The translations under genes were made by a program, and so were the position numbers. Below are positions 7,593-15,810 of a stretch of DNA of 33,595 nucleotides, one piece after another (position 1 is the first letter of the stretch; each line of letters begins with the position of its first letter). Where the stretch lies: positions 1-33,595 of the forward strand of contig JAFXQR010000129.1 of assembly GCA_017526985.1 (NCBI GenBank). The letters run 5' to 3'. The DNA comes from Lachnospiraceae bacterium. Its GTDB lineage: Bacteria > Bacillota > Clostridia > Lachnospirales > Lachnospiraceae. The notes under the pieces were generated by a model. That model saw only the letters and a program-made list of their open reading frames with translations, did not search any database and had not been told where the DNA came from.

Positions 7593-8551
7593 TAAATGAT
7601 ATAAAACCAGCTTTCGTCCGAATCCAGATCTTCACTGTGTGAAGCATTACCATCCGCATACTTATAGACCAGCTCCTGGCTGCGGATATACACCTTTGCC
7701 CCCGCCGGGATCGATTTCGTGATAAAGCAGTTACCGCCGATCACCGCATTTTCCCCGATCACGGTCTCACCGCCCAGGATAGATGCGCCGGAATAGATGG
7801 TCACATTGTTGCAGATGGTGGGATGACGCTTCTTATTATTGAGGCTTCGCCCGCCCCTGGTGGACAATGCCCCCAGCGTCACGCCCTGATAGATCTTGAC
7901 ATTATCGCCGATCTCGGTGGTCTCACCCACAACGATACCGGTACCATGGTCGATAAAGAAATATTTGCCGATAGTCGCTCCCGGGTTGATGTCGATCCCG
8001 GTCAGTGAATGCGCATGCTCGGTCATAATACGCGGGATCAGGGGTACCCCCAGCAGATACAGCTCGTGTGCGATACGGTTTACAAAGATCGCATATAGCC
8101 CCGGGTAGGTGTAGATAATCTCATCTTTATAAAACGCCGCAGGATCACCGTCAAAGGCTGCCTGTACATCCGTTTCAATATACTCCCGCACTTTCGGGAT
8201 ACGATGCAGAAAAGCAAACGCCAGCTCCTCTGCTTTATCGTTCAACTCTTCCGAAGACAATCCTGTATAGGCCTCCCCATACGGCAATACCACTACCAGC
8301 TGCCGGATGAGGTGAAACAGGATATCTTCCAATTGCATGGAGATGTCATTTCGGACCGTATAAACCTTAAATGTCCGGTTCTTGAAGAAACCGGGAAATA
8401 CGATCCTCTGCAGTTTATTCAAAATATCAACGATGGTCTCTTTATCCGGATGATCAAAGCTGTCTACTTTATCGATATCCTTTCCCTGGGCATAGTCCTC
8501 CAGGTAGGCATCCACCAATCCGTTGATCTGTTCTTCCAGTTTATGTGCCAT
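7592..8551 (-). CDS. cysE: Serine O-acetyltransferase (CysE/EpsC type)
   Basis: Makes O-acetyl-L-serine from serine and acetyl-CoA, the first step of cysteine synthesis. At about 319 residues it carries an N-terminal helical domain (1-180) and then left-handed beta-helix hexapeptide repeats. The family signature is clear around DINPGATIG, FIDHGTGIVVGETTEIGDNVKIYQGVTLGA and GGETVIGENAVIGGNCF. I chose the ATG at 8551 because GGAGG lies 5 nt upstream; an earlier in-frame ATG at 8569 lies upstream of that Shine-Dalgarno sequence. The gene has its own strong promoter (8670-8699) and a leader of about 110 nt with marked secondary structure. It is translationally coupled to the dehydratase gene. No cysteine synthase gene lies in the window. 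Confidence 0.88.
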   Translation of the reverse strand: MAHKLEEQINGLVDAYLEDYAQGKDIDKVDSFDHPDKETIVDILNKLQRIVFPGFFKNRTFKVYTVRNDISMQLEDILFHLIRQLVVVLPYGEAYTGLSSEELNDKAEELAFAFLHRIPKVREYIETDVQAAFDGDPAAFYKDEIIYTYPGLYAIFVNRIAHELYLLGVPLIPRIMTEHAHSLTGIDINPGATIGKYFFIDHGTGIVVGETTEIGDNVKIYQGVTLGALSTRGGRSLNNKKRHPTICNNVTIYSGASILGGETVIGENAVIGGNCFITKSIPAGAKVYIRSQELVYKYADGNASHSEDLDSDESWFYII

Positions 8552-8663
8552 AATATCCTCCGATAACAAAAAATCCCCAACCGGCTCGTGTTCACAGCGC
8601 GATTAATGTTTGAGACTGGACACAGCCGACCGGTTGCCCGGCTCCTGCGAAGAATTGGGGACC
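8552..8663 (-). promoter_or_regulatory. Structured 5' leader of cysE, candidate cis-regulatory RNA
   Basis: Between the promoter and the cysE Shine-Dalgarno sequence the minus-strand RNA can fold. An outer stem pairs 8655-8662 with 8573-8580 (GUCCCCAA with UUGGGGAU). Inside lies a hairpin GCCGG-GCAA-CCGGU with a GNRA-type loop. Its 3' arm can instead pair with GCCGGUUG near 8578-8586, giving a mutually exclusive fold. A run of T follows the outer stem directly, just before GGAGG. I do not see T-box hallmarks or a full SAM-I signature, although a GCAACC segment is present. Family unknown. Confidence 0.5.
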
Positions 8664-8669
8664 TTAAGC

Positions 8670-8699
8670 ATTATATCATATTGCAGGCGATCATGTCAT
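8670..8699 (-). promoter_or_regulatory. Promoter of cysE
   Basis: On the minus strand, -10 TATAAT (8670-8675, perfect) and -35 ATGACA (8694-8699, five of six) are 18 nt apart. The -35 lies only 3 nt beyond the stop codon of the DUF4956 gene, so cysE is likely transcribed independently of the genes upstream. Confidence 0.75.
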
Positions 8700-8701
8700 C
8701 C

Positions 8702-9379
8702 TCAGATCTCTTCCACGGCACGATTGACCGGCCGGCTGCAGATGATCGTCAGATTGCCGTTTTTGGTGCGCAGGGCATCCAGAAACTCTTTTTCCTGTTT
8801 TGCGTCTTTTAAAGTGATCTGATAATTCAGCTCAAAAATGCTTCCCAGATCGGTGGTCTTCACCTTAGTCAATTCCGACCTTTTCACATATTTTGCAAAT
8901 ACATCATCAAATACCGTAGTATAATCCAGACTCTCCGGGATCAGTACCTTCAGATGCTTTTCCTTTACGCCACGCTCGCCAAATGCACTGAGTGTCAGGA
9001 GCAGATAGATCACGCCAACCACGCCGACCACCGTTGCACTGTACAGGACATAGCCCATACCGTTGGCCAGGCCTACCGCCATGGCAAAGAAGATGGCTGT
9101 AATGTCCTTTGCGCTGCCCGGCGCCGAACGGAAACGGACCAGGGAAAAGGCCCCCATCACGGCAACGGATGCTCCCAGATTGCCATTAACCACCGTGATC
9201 ACCACCTGCACCAGCGCCGGCAGGATCACCAGAGCGATCACAAAGTTTTTGCTGTAATCGGATCGCACCATATAGAGCGCTGCGATCACCAGACCACAGA
9301 TCATGGATGCCAGCAGACTGATCAGAGCGCCTTCAGCGGTCAGCTCTCCTGCTGCATTTACTAAATAACTGGTAAACAT
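8702..9379 (-). CDS. DUF4956 family membrane protein
   Basis: A 225-residue protein with four hydrophobic helices in the first 130 residues, including the conserved cytoplasmic-loop pattern SLVRFRSAPGSAKDI that marks DUF4956. A soluble alpha/beta domain (about 145-225), possibly ferredoxin-like, follows. Its biochemical function is unknown. It starts 9 bp after the VTC-domain gene, so the two are translated from one mRNA. This VTC plus DUF4956 pairing is one I recognise from many bacterial genomes, often beside a CotH-like spore-coat kinase gene; no CotH gene is visible here. The pair is plausibly a membrane complex in which this protein anchors or channels the product of the VTC partner. Confidence 0.8.
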   Translation of the reverse strand: MFTSYLVNAAGELTAEGALISLLASMICGLVIAALYMVRSDYSKNFVIALVILPALVQVVITVVNGNLGASVAVMGAFSLVRFRSAPGSAKDITAIFFAMAVGLANGMGYVLYSATVVGVVGVIYLLLTLSAFGERGVKEKHLKVLIPESLDYTTVFDDVFAKYVKRSELTKVKTTDLGSIFELNYQITLKDAKQEKEFLDALRTKNGNLTIICSRPVNRAVEEI

Positions 9380-9388
9380 ATTATTCTC

Positions 9389-10075
9389 CTACCCCGCAAG
9401 ATTGTCTTCGTAAATTCTTCCGTATTTAGAAAAGGATTGCGGGAAGATCTTCATCTCCGCTAATGTCTGTGCAAACCAGAGTGGTAACGCTAACGGCGCC
9501 TTGATCTCCAGCAGTTTTCTGCCGTCTTCATACAAAAGCTCCCCGTCATCTCCGTCTCCGAGGCAGATGTGTTCCCTGCGGCTGCGTATATTCCGGTCGA
9601 TGGTAAAGCGGATTGTACGGTCTTCTTTTAATACATAGGCCAGCCGGTCATACGCCAGAAAAAGTCGCGGTTTCAGCTCATAATGACATATCATATGGTC
9701 GATCTCCCGCAGGATCTGGCAGTCATACGCCTCCGGATAGATCTCTTCCTCCAGATATGACTGTGCCACCCGGTAGGGCAGCTCCACACGCCGTTTATAA
9801 ACCACACCGTCCCACTTTTTCTTCATTTCCAGAAAAACCTCATCCTCAGGTCCCGGAGTTCCGTAAGCTCGAAGGCGCAGCTTTTCCTTATATGGCGGTT
9901 TTTCGATCGAAGTACGGATCAGGTCGCTGCAATCCGTATCAAAATACACATTGCTGATCGTATAGTCGCTGTACTCATCCGGCACTATCTGATCACGGAT
10001 CCGCGCCATCAGCTCCATACACCGTTCTGCCGTTAAAAGATATTTTTTTTCTACACGTCGAAAGGTTGCCGCCAA
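9389..10075 (-). CDS. VTC-domain (polyphosphate polymerase-like) protein
   Basis: About 229 residues with the VTC/triphosphate-tunnel fold. It begins with the signature FRRVEKKYLL, in which Glu and Lys would line the tunnel. RLRAYG, EMKKKWDGVVYKRR, RLAYVL, RFTIDRNI and LLEIKAPL follow, supplying the alternating acidic and basic residues of the tunnel. In yeast the VTC catalytic domain polymerises ATP gamma-phosphate into polyphosphate; bacterial members are mostly uncharacterised. There is no ATG. I chose the TTG at 10075, because AGGGG lies 7 nt upstream. The alternative TTG at 10096 lies inside the T-run of the guaB terminator. No clear promoter is visible between that terminator and the gene, so expression may depend on readthrough. 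Confidence 0.75.
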   Translation of the reverse strand: MAATFRRVEKKYLLTAERCMELMARIRDQIVPDEYSDYTISNVYFDTDCSDLIRTSIEKPPYKEKLRLRAYGTPGPEDEVFLEMKKKWDGVVYKRRVELPYRVAQSYLEEEIYPEAYDCQILREIDHMICHYELKPRLFLAYDRLAYVLKEDRTIRFTIDRNIRSRREHICLGDGDDGELLYEDGRKLLEIKAPLALPLWFAQTLAEMKIFPQSFSKYGRIYEDNLAG

Positions 10076-10094
10076 AATTTTTCCCCTTTTCAGC

Positions 10095-10125
10095 AAAAAG
10101 AGCGGATACTATAGATCCGCTCTTT
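10095..10125 (-). terminator. Intrinsic terminator of guaB
   Basis: A perfect 11-bp stem (10097-10107 with 10115-10125) around a 7-nt loop is followed on the minus strand by TTTTT. It stands 22 nt after the guaB stop codon and about 20 nt before the VTC-domain start. Confidence 0.8.
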
Positions 10126-10146
10126 CTATTTCATTGTTTCAGAAGA

Positions 10147-11628
<1,482 letters not shown>

Positions 11629-11643
11629 CTAACCTGAGATTTT

Positions 11644-12144
11644 TTAGTCAAAAAATACTTTTCTTGGTGCATTGTTTTGTACTATCTTAACAAAATCTGC
11701 GGGTAAGTCAAGCAGTATTTTACTCTTTCCTTCATAGATCAACGCAAATGGTATGTGATCTTCGTCCTGGCTCAGACTCCAGTAATCCACAATAGTCATC
11801 TCGCGGTTTTTATAATCCGCCAGCCGGTAAGAATTGGCCGGTGCCAGCAGCTCCATTTTCTCAAGATCATAGGTCGCCACATCCTTGCGCTTTTCCTTTG
11901 CCATGATCTTGGAAACCGTGATCTGCTTGTCACAATACATATACTCATACTCCAGATCCGTCATCGGATAGATCAAATAACGATACACCATCCCCAGGAT
12001 CAATGCCGCCACAAACAGGATCGGCATACCGAAGAGCAGCGCCGCTACCACCACCAGCGCGATCACCACATAGCAGATCCCGCGCACGGCCTTATCCTTG
12101 CCGGTCGTTTCCTTTTTTACCATATACTCCATATAGGATTCCAT
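11644..12144 (-). CDS. Small membrane protein, DUF6106-like
   Basis: A protein of about 166 residues. After a charged N-terminus (MESYMEYMVKKETTGKDKA) two membrane helices lie at roughly 25-60, then a soluble domain of mixed strands with many Lys, Asp and Tyr. The pattern is like DUF6106 proteins of Lachnospiraceae, recalled without a search. The function is unknown. The start is the ATG at 12144, with AGGAGG 8 nt upstream; the TTG two codons earlier is too close to that site. It is the first gene before guaB, and the pair is probably one transcript from the promoter at 12221-12248. Nothing in its sequence ties it to purine metabolism. Confidence 0.65.
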   Translation of the reverse strand: MESYMEYMVKKETTGKDKAVRGICYVVIALVVVAALLFGMPILFVAALILGMVYRYLIYPMTDLEYEYMYCDKQITVSKIMAKEKRKDVATYDLEKMELLAPANSYRLADYKNREMTIVDYWSLSQDEDHIPFALIYEGKSKILLDLPADFVKIVQNNAPRKVFFD

Positions 12145-12220
12145 AATCAAAGCCTCCTGAAGATGTATTCGTACGCCCTCAGCAGCAAGTGCTTCGGCCT
12201 ATTCTGAATAATTACAATAG

Positions 12221-12248
12221 ATTATACTATACCATTTTGTCCTGCCAA
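12221..12248 (-). promoter_or_regulatory. Promoter for the small membrane protein and guaB
   Basis: On the minus strand, -10 TATAAT (12221-12226, perfect) and -35 TTGGCA (12243-12248, five of six) are separated by 16 nt. It is divergent from the plus-strand promoter at 12288-12316. Confidence 0.7.
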
Positions 12249-12287
12249 AAACAAGCAAAACACAAAAAAATCAAATCTTTTAAACAA

Positions 12288-12316
12288 TTGACGAATCCAT
12301 GCCTTTTCGATAACAT
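12288..12316 (+). promoter_or_regulatory. Promoter of the DUF6062-like gene
   Basis: TTGACG (12288-12293) and TAACAT (12311-12316) are 17 nt apart. The Shine-Dalgarno AAGGGGG lies downstream, before the ATG at 12353. Confidence 0.6.
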
Positions 12317-12352
12317 GAGAAAAATGACTTTTATAAGGGGGATCTCACCGAT

Positions 12353-13111
12353 ATGAAAGAACAGCTTTACACCATCCCGTTAAATGATGCGGTCAACGCC
12401 GACGACGAATGTGCTTTTTGCTTTGTGGAGCGCTCCTTAGAGCAGGATAGCCTGGATTTTGTGCTGGGCTCATGCGCCTCTTATATGGAAAGCGATGTGC
12501 GTGCCGTTACCGATGTGCAGGGGTTCTGCCGTGACCACTTCAAGATGATGTTTGATTACGGGAACACTTTGGGCAATGGCTGGATCCTGAAAACACACTA
12601 TATGAATATCCGAAAGGAATTTGAGGACGAAGTGAAGCGCTTCCGCCCCGGCAAATTAAGCCTTGCGGACAAACTGAAGAAAAAAACCGCTGAAAACAAT
12701 CTGGTAAACTGGGTACACGCCAAAGAACGCAGCTGTTATGTTTGCCGCCACAGCCAGGAGATCTATGAGCGCTATATCGATACCTTCTTTGTGATGTTCA
12801 AAAACGACGAGGCGTTCCGACAAAAGATCAAAAACAGCAAAGGCTTCTGTCTCACACATTTCGGGGATCTCTGCGCCGGCGCCGATGCCAGACTCTCCGG
12901 CTCGGAACTGCAGGAATTCTATGATATGATGCTCCCCCTGATGCAGCGAAATCTGGACCGTATGCAGGAGGATGTCAACTGGCTGATCGAAAAGTTTGAC
13001 TACCGCAACGCCCAAGCCGACTGGAAAACCTCCAAAGATGCCGTACAACGCGGTATGCAGAAACTAAAAGGCGGATACCCCGCAGATCCCCCATTCCAAA
13101 TGAAAAAATAG
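12353..13111 (+). CDS. DUF6062-like protein with two CxxC...CxxH modules
   Basis: A 252-residue soluble protein without membrane helices. Cysteines and histidines fall into two matching modules: C20-x2-C23 ... C59-x2-H62 and C128-x2-C131 ... C166-x2-H169. The gap is 35 residues in one and 34 in the other, and both end in GFC-x2-HF. This looks like an internal duplication with each copy binding a metal, probably zinc. The overall sequence resembles DUF6062 of Lachnospiraceae (from memory). The C-terminal third is helical and charged and ends PPFQMKK. It is one of only two plus-strand genes in the window, has its own promoter, and faces the beta-CASP nuclease gene across a shared hairpin. The function is unknown. 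Confidence 0.8.
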   Translation: MKEQLYTIPLNDAVNADDECAFCFVERSLEQDSLDFVLGSCASYMESDVRAVTDVQGFCRDHFKMMFDYGNTLGNGWILKTHYMNIRKEFEDEVKRFRPGKLSLADKLKKKTAENNLVNWVHAKERSCYVCRHSQEIYERYIDTFFVMFKNDEAFRQKIKNSKGFCLTHFGDLCAGADARLSGSELQEFYDMMLPLMQRNLDRMQEDVNWLIEKFDYRNAQADWKTSKDAVQRGMQKLKGGYPADPPFQMKK

Positions 13112-13128
13112 ACATAATTCAAATGTCA

Positions 13129-13166
13129 AGAGCCCTGCCCCCAAAAATACCGGGAAGCAGGGCTCT
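13129..13166. terminator. Shared hairpin between convergent genes
   Basis: A perfect 10-bp stem (13129-13138 with 13157-13166) around an 18-nt loop sits between the converging DUF6062-like and nuclease genes. Neither strand has a strong T-run, so termination may be partial on both. Confidence 0.55.
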
Positions 13167-13188
13167 CTTAGAAAGGAGAACGAAGATT

Positions 13189-14784
13189 TTATTTATCCCA
13201 TTTATCGGCCAGCGAATTGATCTGATCCGCAAACTTGCCCAGATCCTTGTTGGTACCGCCTTCGTTTTTGTAAATGACTGCCAGCAGGCGCTGTCCCGCT
13301 GCCACCAGTCTCTGGAAGACATCGGAGATACGTTTCGCCTTCTTCTTTGCCGGAATACCAGCTGCCTCGGTGATGAAACTGTTGGTTGCCAGATCAAAGC
13401 TGGTACCGCTGTACGGTGCATAGGCCTCGTAGCCATATTCGTTACGCAGGCAATCGGTAAACAGGTTCGCATTGTCATCATCCCCATGTACCACAAATAC
13501 ACGCTGCGGTTTCTCGCCGATATTCTGCAGCCACTCCAGCAGGCCGTTCTTGTCCGCATGGCCGCTTAAGCCCGCCATCTGCATGATCTCTGCCCGGATC
13601 TCAATGGTCTCGCCAAAGAGCTTCACCTCTTTTTCCCCATCAATGATAATACGCCCCAGGGTACCTATGGCCTGATAACCTACGAAAAGGATCGTAGAAT
13701 CACTTCTCCACAGATTATGCTTCAGGTGGTGTCGGATACGACCGGCATCACACATACCGGAAGCCGAGATGATGACCTTCGGCGTGGAATCAAAGTTGAT
13801 CATCTTGGATTCATCGCTGGTAATGCTTAAGTTCAGTCCCGGAAATGTGATGGGATTGATGCCCTTGTGCACCAGTGCCAGTGCTTCCTCCGAGAAGCAG
13901 TTTTCCACATTTTTTGTAAAGACTTCCGTTGCCTCTACGGCCAGCGGCGAGTCCACATAGACCGGGAAATCCGGAAACTCCGGCACCAGTCCCCGTTCCT
14001 TGATCTCCCGAATATAATACAGCATCTCCTGGGTACGGCCCACCGCAAAGGACGGGATCACCAGATTGCCGCCTTTTTTCAGGGTCGCCGTAATGATCTC
14101 TGCCAGTTCCTTTACATAATCCGGGCGTTCCGTGGTGTGATAGCGGGTACCGTAGGTCGATTCCATGATCACATAGTCCGCATCCTTCACATACTGTGGA
14201 TCCCGGATCAGTGTGCTCTTTTTATTACCGATATCACCGGAGTACACCAGTTTCTTTGTCACATTGCCTTCGGTGATCCACAATTCGATGCTGGCAGAAC
14301 CGAGCAGATGCCCCACATCCGTAAAGCGGAACTGTATGCCTTCGCACAGCTCGTAAACCTCATCATAATGGAACGGGATCAGCCGTCGGATCGTACCAAT
14401 CGCATCTTCCATCGTATAAAGCGGTTCCACCTGATTTGCCGCACTACGCTGCGCCTTACGGTTTTTCCATTCAGCCTCCTGCATCTGGATATGCGCACAG
14501 TCACGCAGCATTATGGAGCACAGATCCACCGTGGCATCCGTCGCCATGATCTGTCCCCGGAACCCTCTGGCATACAAAAGCGGCAGAAGACCGGAATGGT
14601 CGATATGTGCGTGTGACAACAGCACATAGTCGATCAGCCCTTCCTCTACCGGCAATTCTGCGTTCTCATATACATTTGTCCCCTGCTCCATACCATAATC
14701 CAGCAGGATGTGCTTTCCGCAGGCCTCAATGTAATGACAGCTTCCCGTTACCTCGTGATCCGCCCCGATAAATGTCAGCTTCAT
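13189..14784 (-). CDS. Beta-CASP metallo-beta-lactamase-fold RNase-like protein
   Basis: A protein of about 531 residues of the MBL/beta-CASP/RMMBL type, related to the YsaS- and CPSF73-like bacterial ribonucleases. The zinc-binding motif HAHIDHSG lies at 58-65. Later motifs are GHLLGSASIEL, YSGDIG and ESTYGTR, the beta-CASP motifs SFAVGRTQEMLYYI and DSPLA, ISASGMCDAGRIRHHL, and a final GLSGHADKNGL plus VHGD. All metal ligands appear intact. A C-terminal extension of about 80 residues is helical and Lys-rich and may bind RNA. The start is the ATG at 14784, with GGAGGG 6 nt upstream; an ATG six codons earlier lies before that site. It follows the lipid kinase by 32 bp and is probably co-transcribed with it. 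The exact RNA target is unknown. Confidence 0.88.
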   Translation of the reverse strand: MKLTFIGADHEVTGSCHYIEACGKHILLDYGMEQGTNVYENAELPVEEGLIDYVLLSHAHIDHSGLLPLLYARGFRGQIMATDATVDLCSIMLRDCAHIQMQEAEWKNRKAQRSAANQVEPLYTMEDAIGTIRRLIPFHYDEVYELCEGIQFRFTDVGHLLGSASIELWITEGNVTKKLVYSGDIGNKKSTLIRDPQYVKDADYVIMESTYGTRYHTTERPDYVKELAEIITATLKKGGNLVIPSFAVGRTQEMLYYIREIKERGLVPEFPDFPVYVDSPLAVEATEVFTKNVENCFSEEALALVHKGINPITFPGLNLSITSDESKMINFDSTPKVIISASGMCDAGRIRHHLKHNLWRSDSTILFVGYQAIGTLGRIIIDGEKEVKLFGETIEIRAEIMQMAGLSGHADKNGLLEWLQNIGEKPQRVFVVHGDDDNANLFTDCLRNEYGYEAYAPYSGTSFDLATNSFITEAAGIPAKKKAKRISDVFQRLVAAGQRLLAVIYKNEGGTNKDLGKFADQINSLADKWDK

Positions 14785-14816
14785 ATGTAACCCTCCTATC
14801 ATGCCCCCGGGCTGTA

Positions 14817-15713
14817 TTAATAGATCATCCGGATGCCTCCCGATACCACTTCAAATTTATTTACATCTCTGCCGATCCCATGCTCACCGTCCAGTGCCCA
14901 GTCCGGCGACTTGCTGCAGGTGATCGTTGCCTGGTCCGTCTTGCAAAATGTGATATGTGGTGTTCCGTCATAATTCTGTTCCAGCAGCGCCTGCACGATG
15001 GCCCGCAGCTGCAGCAGATCATGCGGTCTGGAGATCAACAGCACCTCAAAGAATCCGTCCCCAAGGTCAACCTGTGAGCTGTCCAGCGACATCACACCTC
15101 CCAGAGAGAAGGTATTGCAAAACGCCACCAGCAGATAATTATCTTCATACACATGCCCTTCCATCGAAATCCGCATATGCAGCGAATGCAGATTGGTCAG
15201 GTCCTTCATGCCCTCTAAAAGATAGGCAAAATGTCCCAGCAGATTTTTGAACCTCTGGGGCGTTTCATAGGATACCTTGGTAAAGATACCGCAGGACGCC
15301 GTGTACACAAAATGCCTGCCGTTAAATCTCCCGATATCCAGCCGATGCACCTGACCGGTCATCACCCGCTCCGCCGCTTCTACCGGATCGGCGGGCAGTC
15401 CCAGACTGGCCGCAAAATCGTTGGTAGAGCCTGCCGGAATATAGCCCAATGGCTTGTCCCATGAAATATTACGGCAACCAGCGATCACCTCGTTTAAGGT
15501 ACCGTCTCCTCCCATACAGACGATACGGTCGATCGCATCATCCACATGTTCCTCCACCAGATGCACTGCATCCCCGCTTTCTCTGGTAAAGCAGACGATG
15601 GTCTCATATCCGTAATCCGAAAAGGTTAGGATAATATCACTTAAGGCACTGTCCCTTTTTCGGATCCCCGCACGCGGGTTAATGATAAACAACAATTTTC
15701 TGTATGTGCTCAT
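14817..15713 (-). CDS. Diacylglycerol kinase-family lipid kinase
   Basis: About 298 residues of the DagK/YegS/BmrU family, ATP-dependent kinases of diacylglycerol or related lipids that recycle lipids left by envelope synthesis. Motifs in order are INPRAG near the N-terminus, the glycine-rich loop GGDGTLNEV, and PAGSTNDFA. A beta-sandwich domain follows. I chose the ATG at 15713, because it precedes the conserved KLLFIINPRAG start of the family. No Shine-Dalgarno sequence stands before it. Instead a TATAAT ends 6 nt upstream, which would put the transcription start on or beside the ATG. An upstream in-frame ATG (15749) also lacks a Shine-Dalgarno and lies at the foot of a terminator. The nuclease gene follows by 32 bp. 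Confidence 0.85.
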   Translation of the reverse strand: MSTYRKLLFIINPRAGIRKRDSALSDIILTFSDYGYETIVCFTRESGDAVHLVEEHVDDAIDRIVCMGGDGTLNEVIAGCRNISWDKPLGYIPAGSTNDFAASLGLPADPVEAAERVMTGQVHRLDIGRFNGRHFVYTASCGIFTKVSYETPQRFKNLLGHFAYLLEGMKDLTNLHSLHMRISMEGHVYEDNYLLVAFCNTFSLGGVMSLDSSQVDLGDGFFEVLLISRPHDLLQLRAIVQALLEQNYDGTPHITFCKTDQATITCSKSPDWALDGEHGIGRDVNKFEVVSGGIRMIY

Positions 15714-15719
15714 AGTTTG

Positions 15720-15725
15720 ATTATA
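15720..15725 (-). promoter_or_regulatory. Perfect -10 box abutting the lipid-kinase start codon
   Basis: TATAAT on the minus strand is followed by 6 nt and then the ATG. No convincing -35 lies 16-18 nt upstream. If used, the mRNA would be leaderless. Confidence 0.4.
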
Positions 15726-15758
15726 CACCAACTGCAAGGATCCCGCCATATAAAAACA

Positions 15759-15789
15759 GAAAAAACAGCCGATCTTTTTGACCGGCTGT
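15759..15789 (-). terminator. Intrinsic terminator of the SH3/3D gene
   Basis: The 10-bp stem (15780-15789 with 15765-15774, one G-U pair) has an AAAAA loop and is followed by TTTTTT on the minus strand, 22 nt past the stop codon. Confidence 0.85.
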
Positions 15790-15810
15790 CCCTGATTTAT
15801 TCTTCTGTTT

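Noticed and set aside
8552..8663. T-box or SAM-I riboswitch for cysE
   Set aside because: The T-box core (GGGTGGTACCGCG-like) is absent, and only a GCAACC segment recalls SAM-I. I kept it only as an unclassified structured leader.
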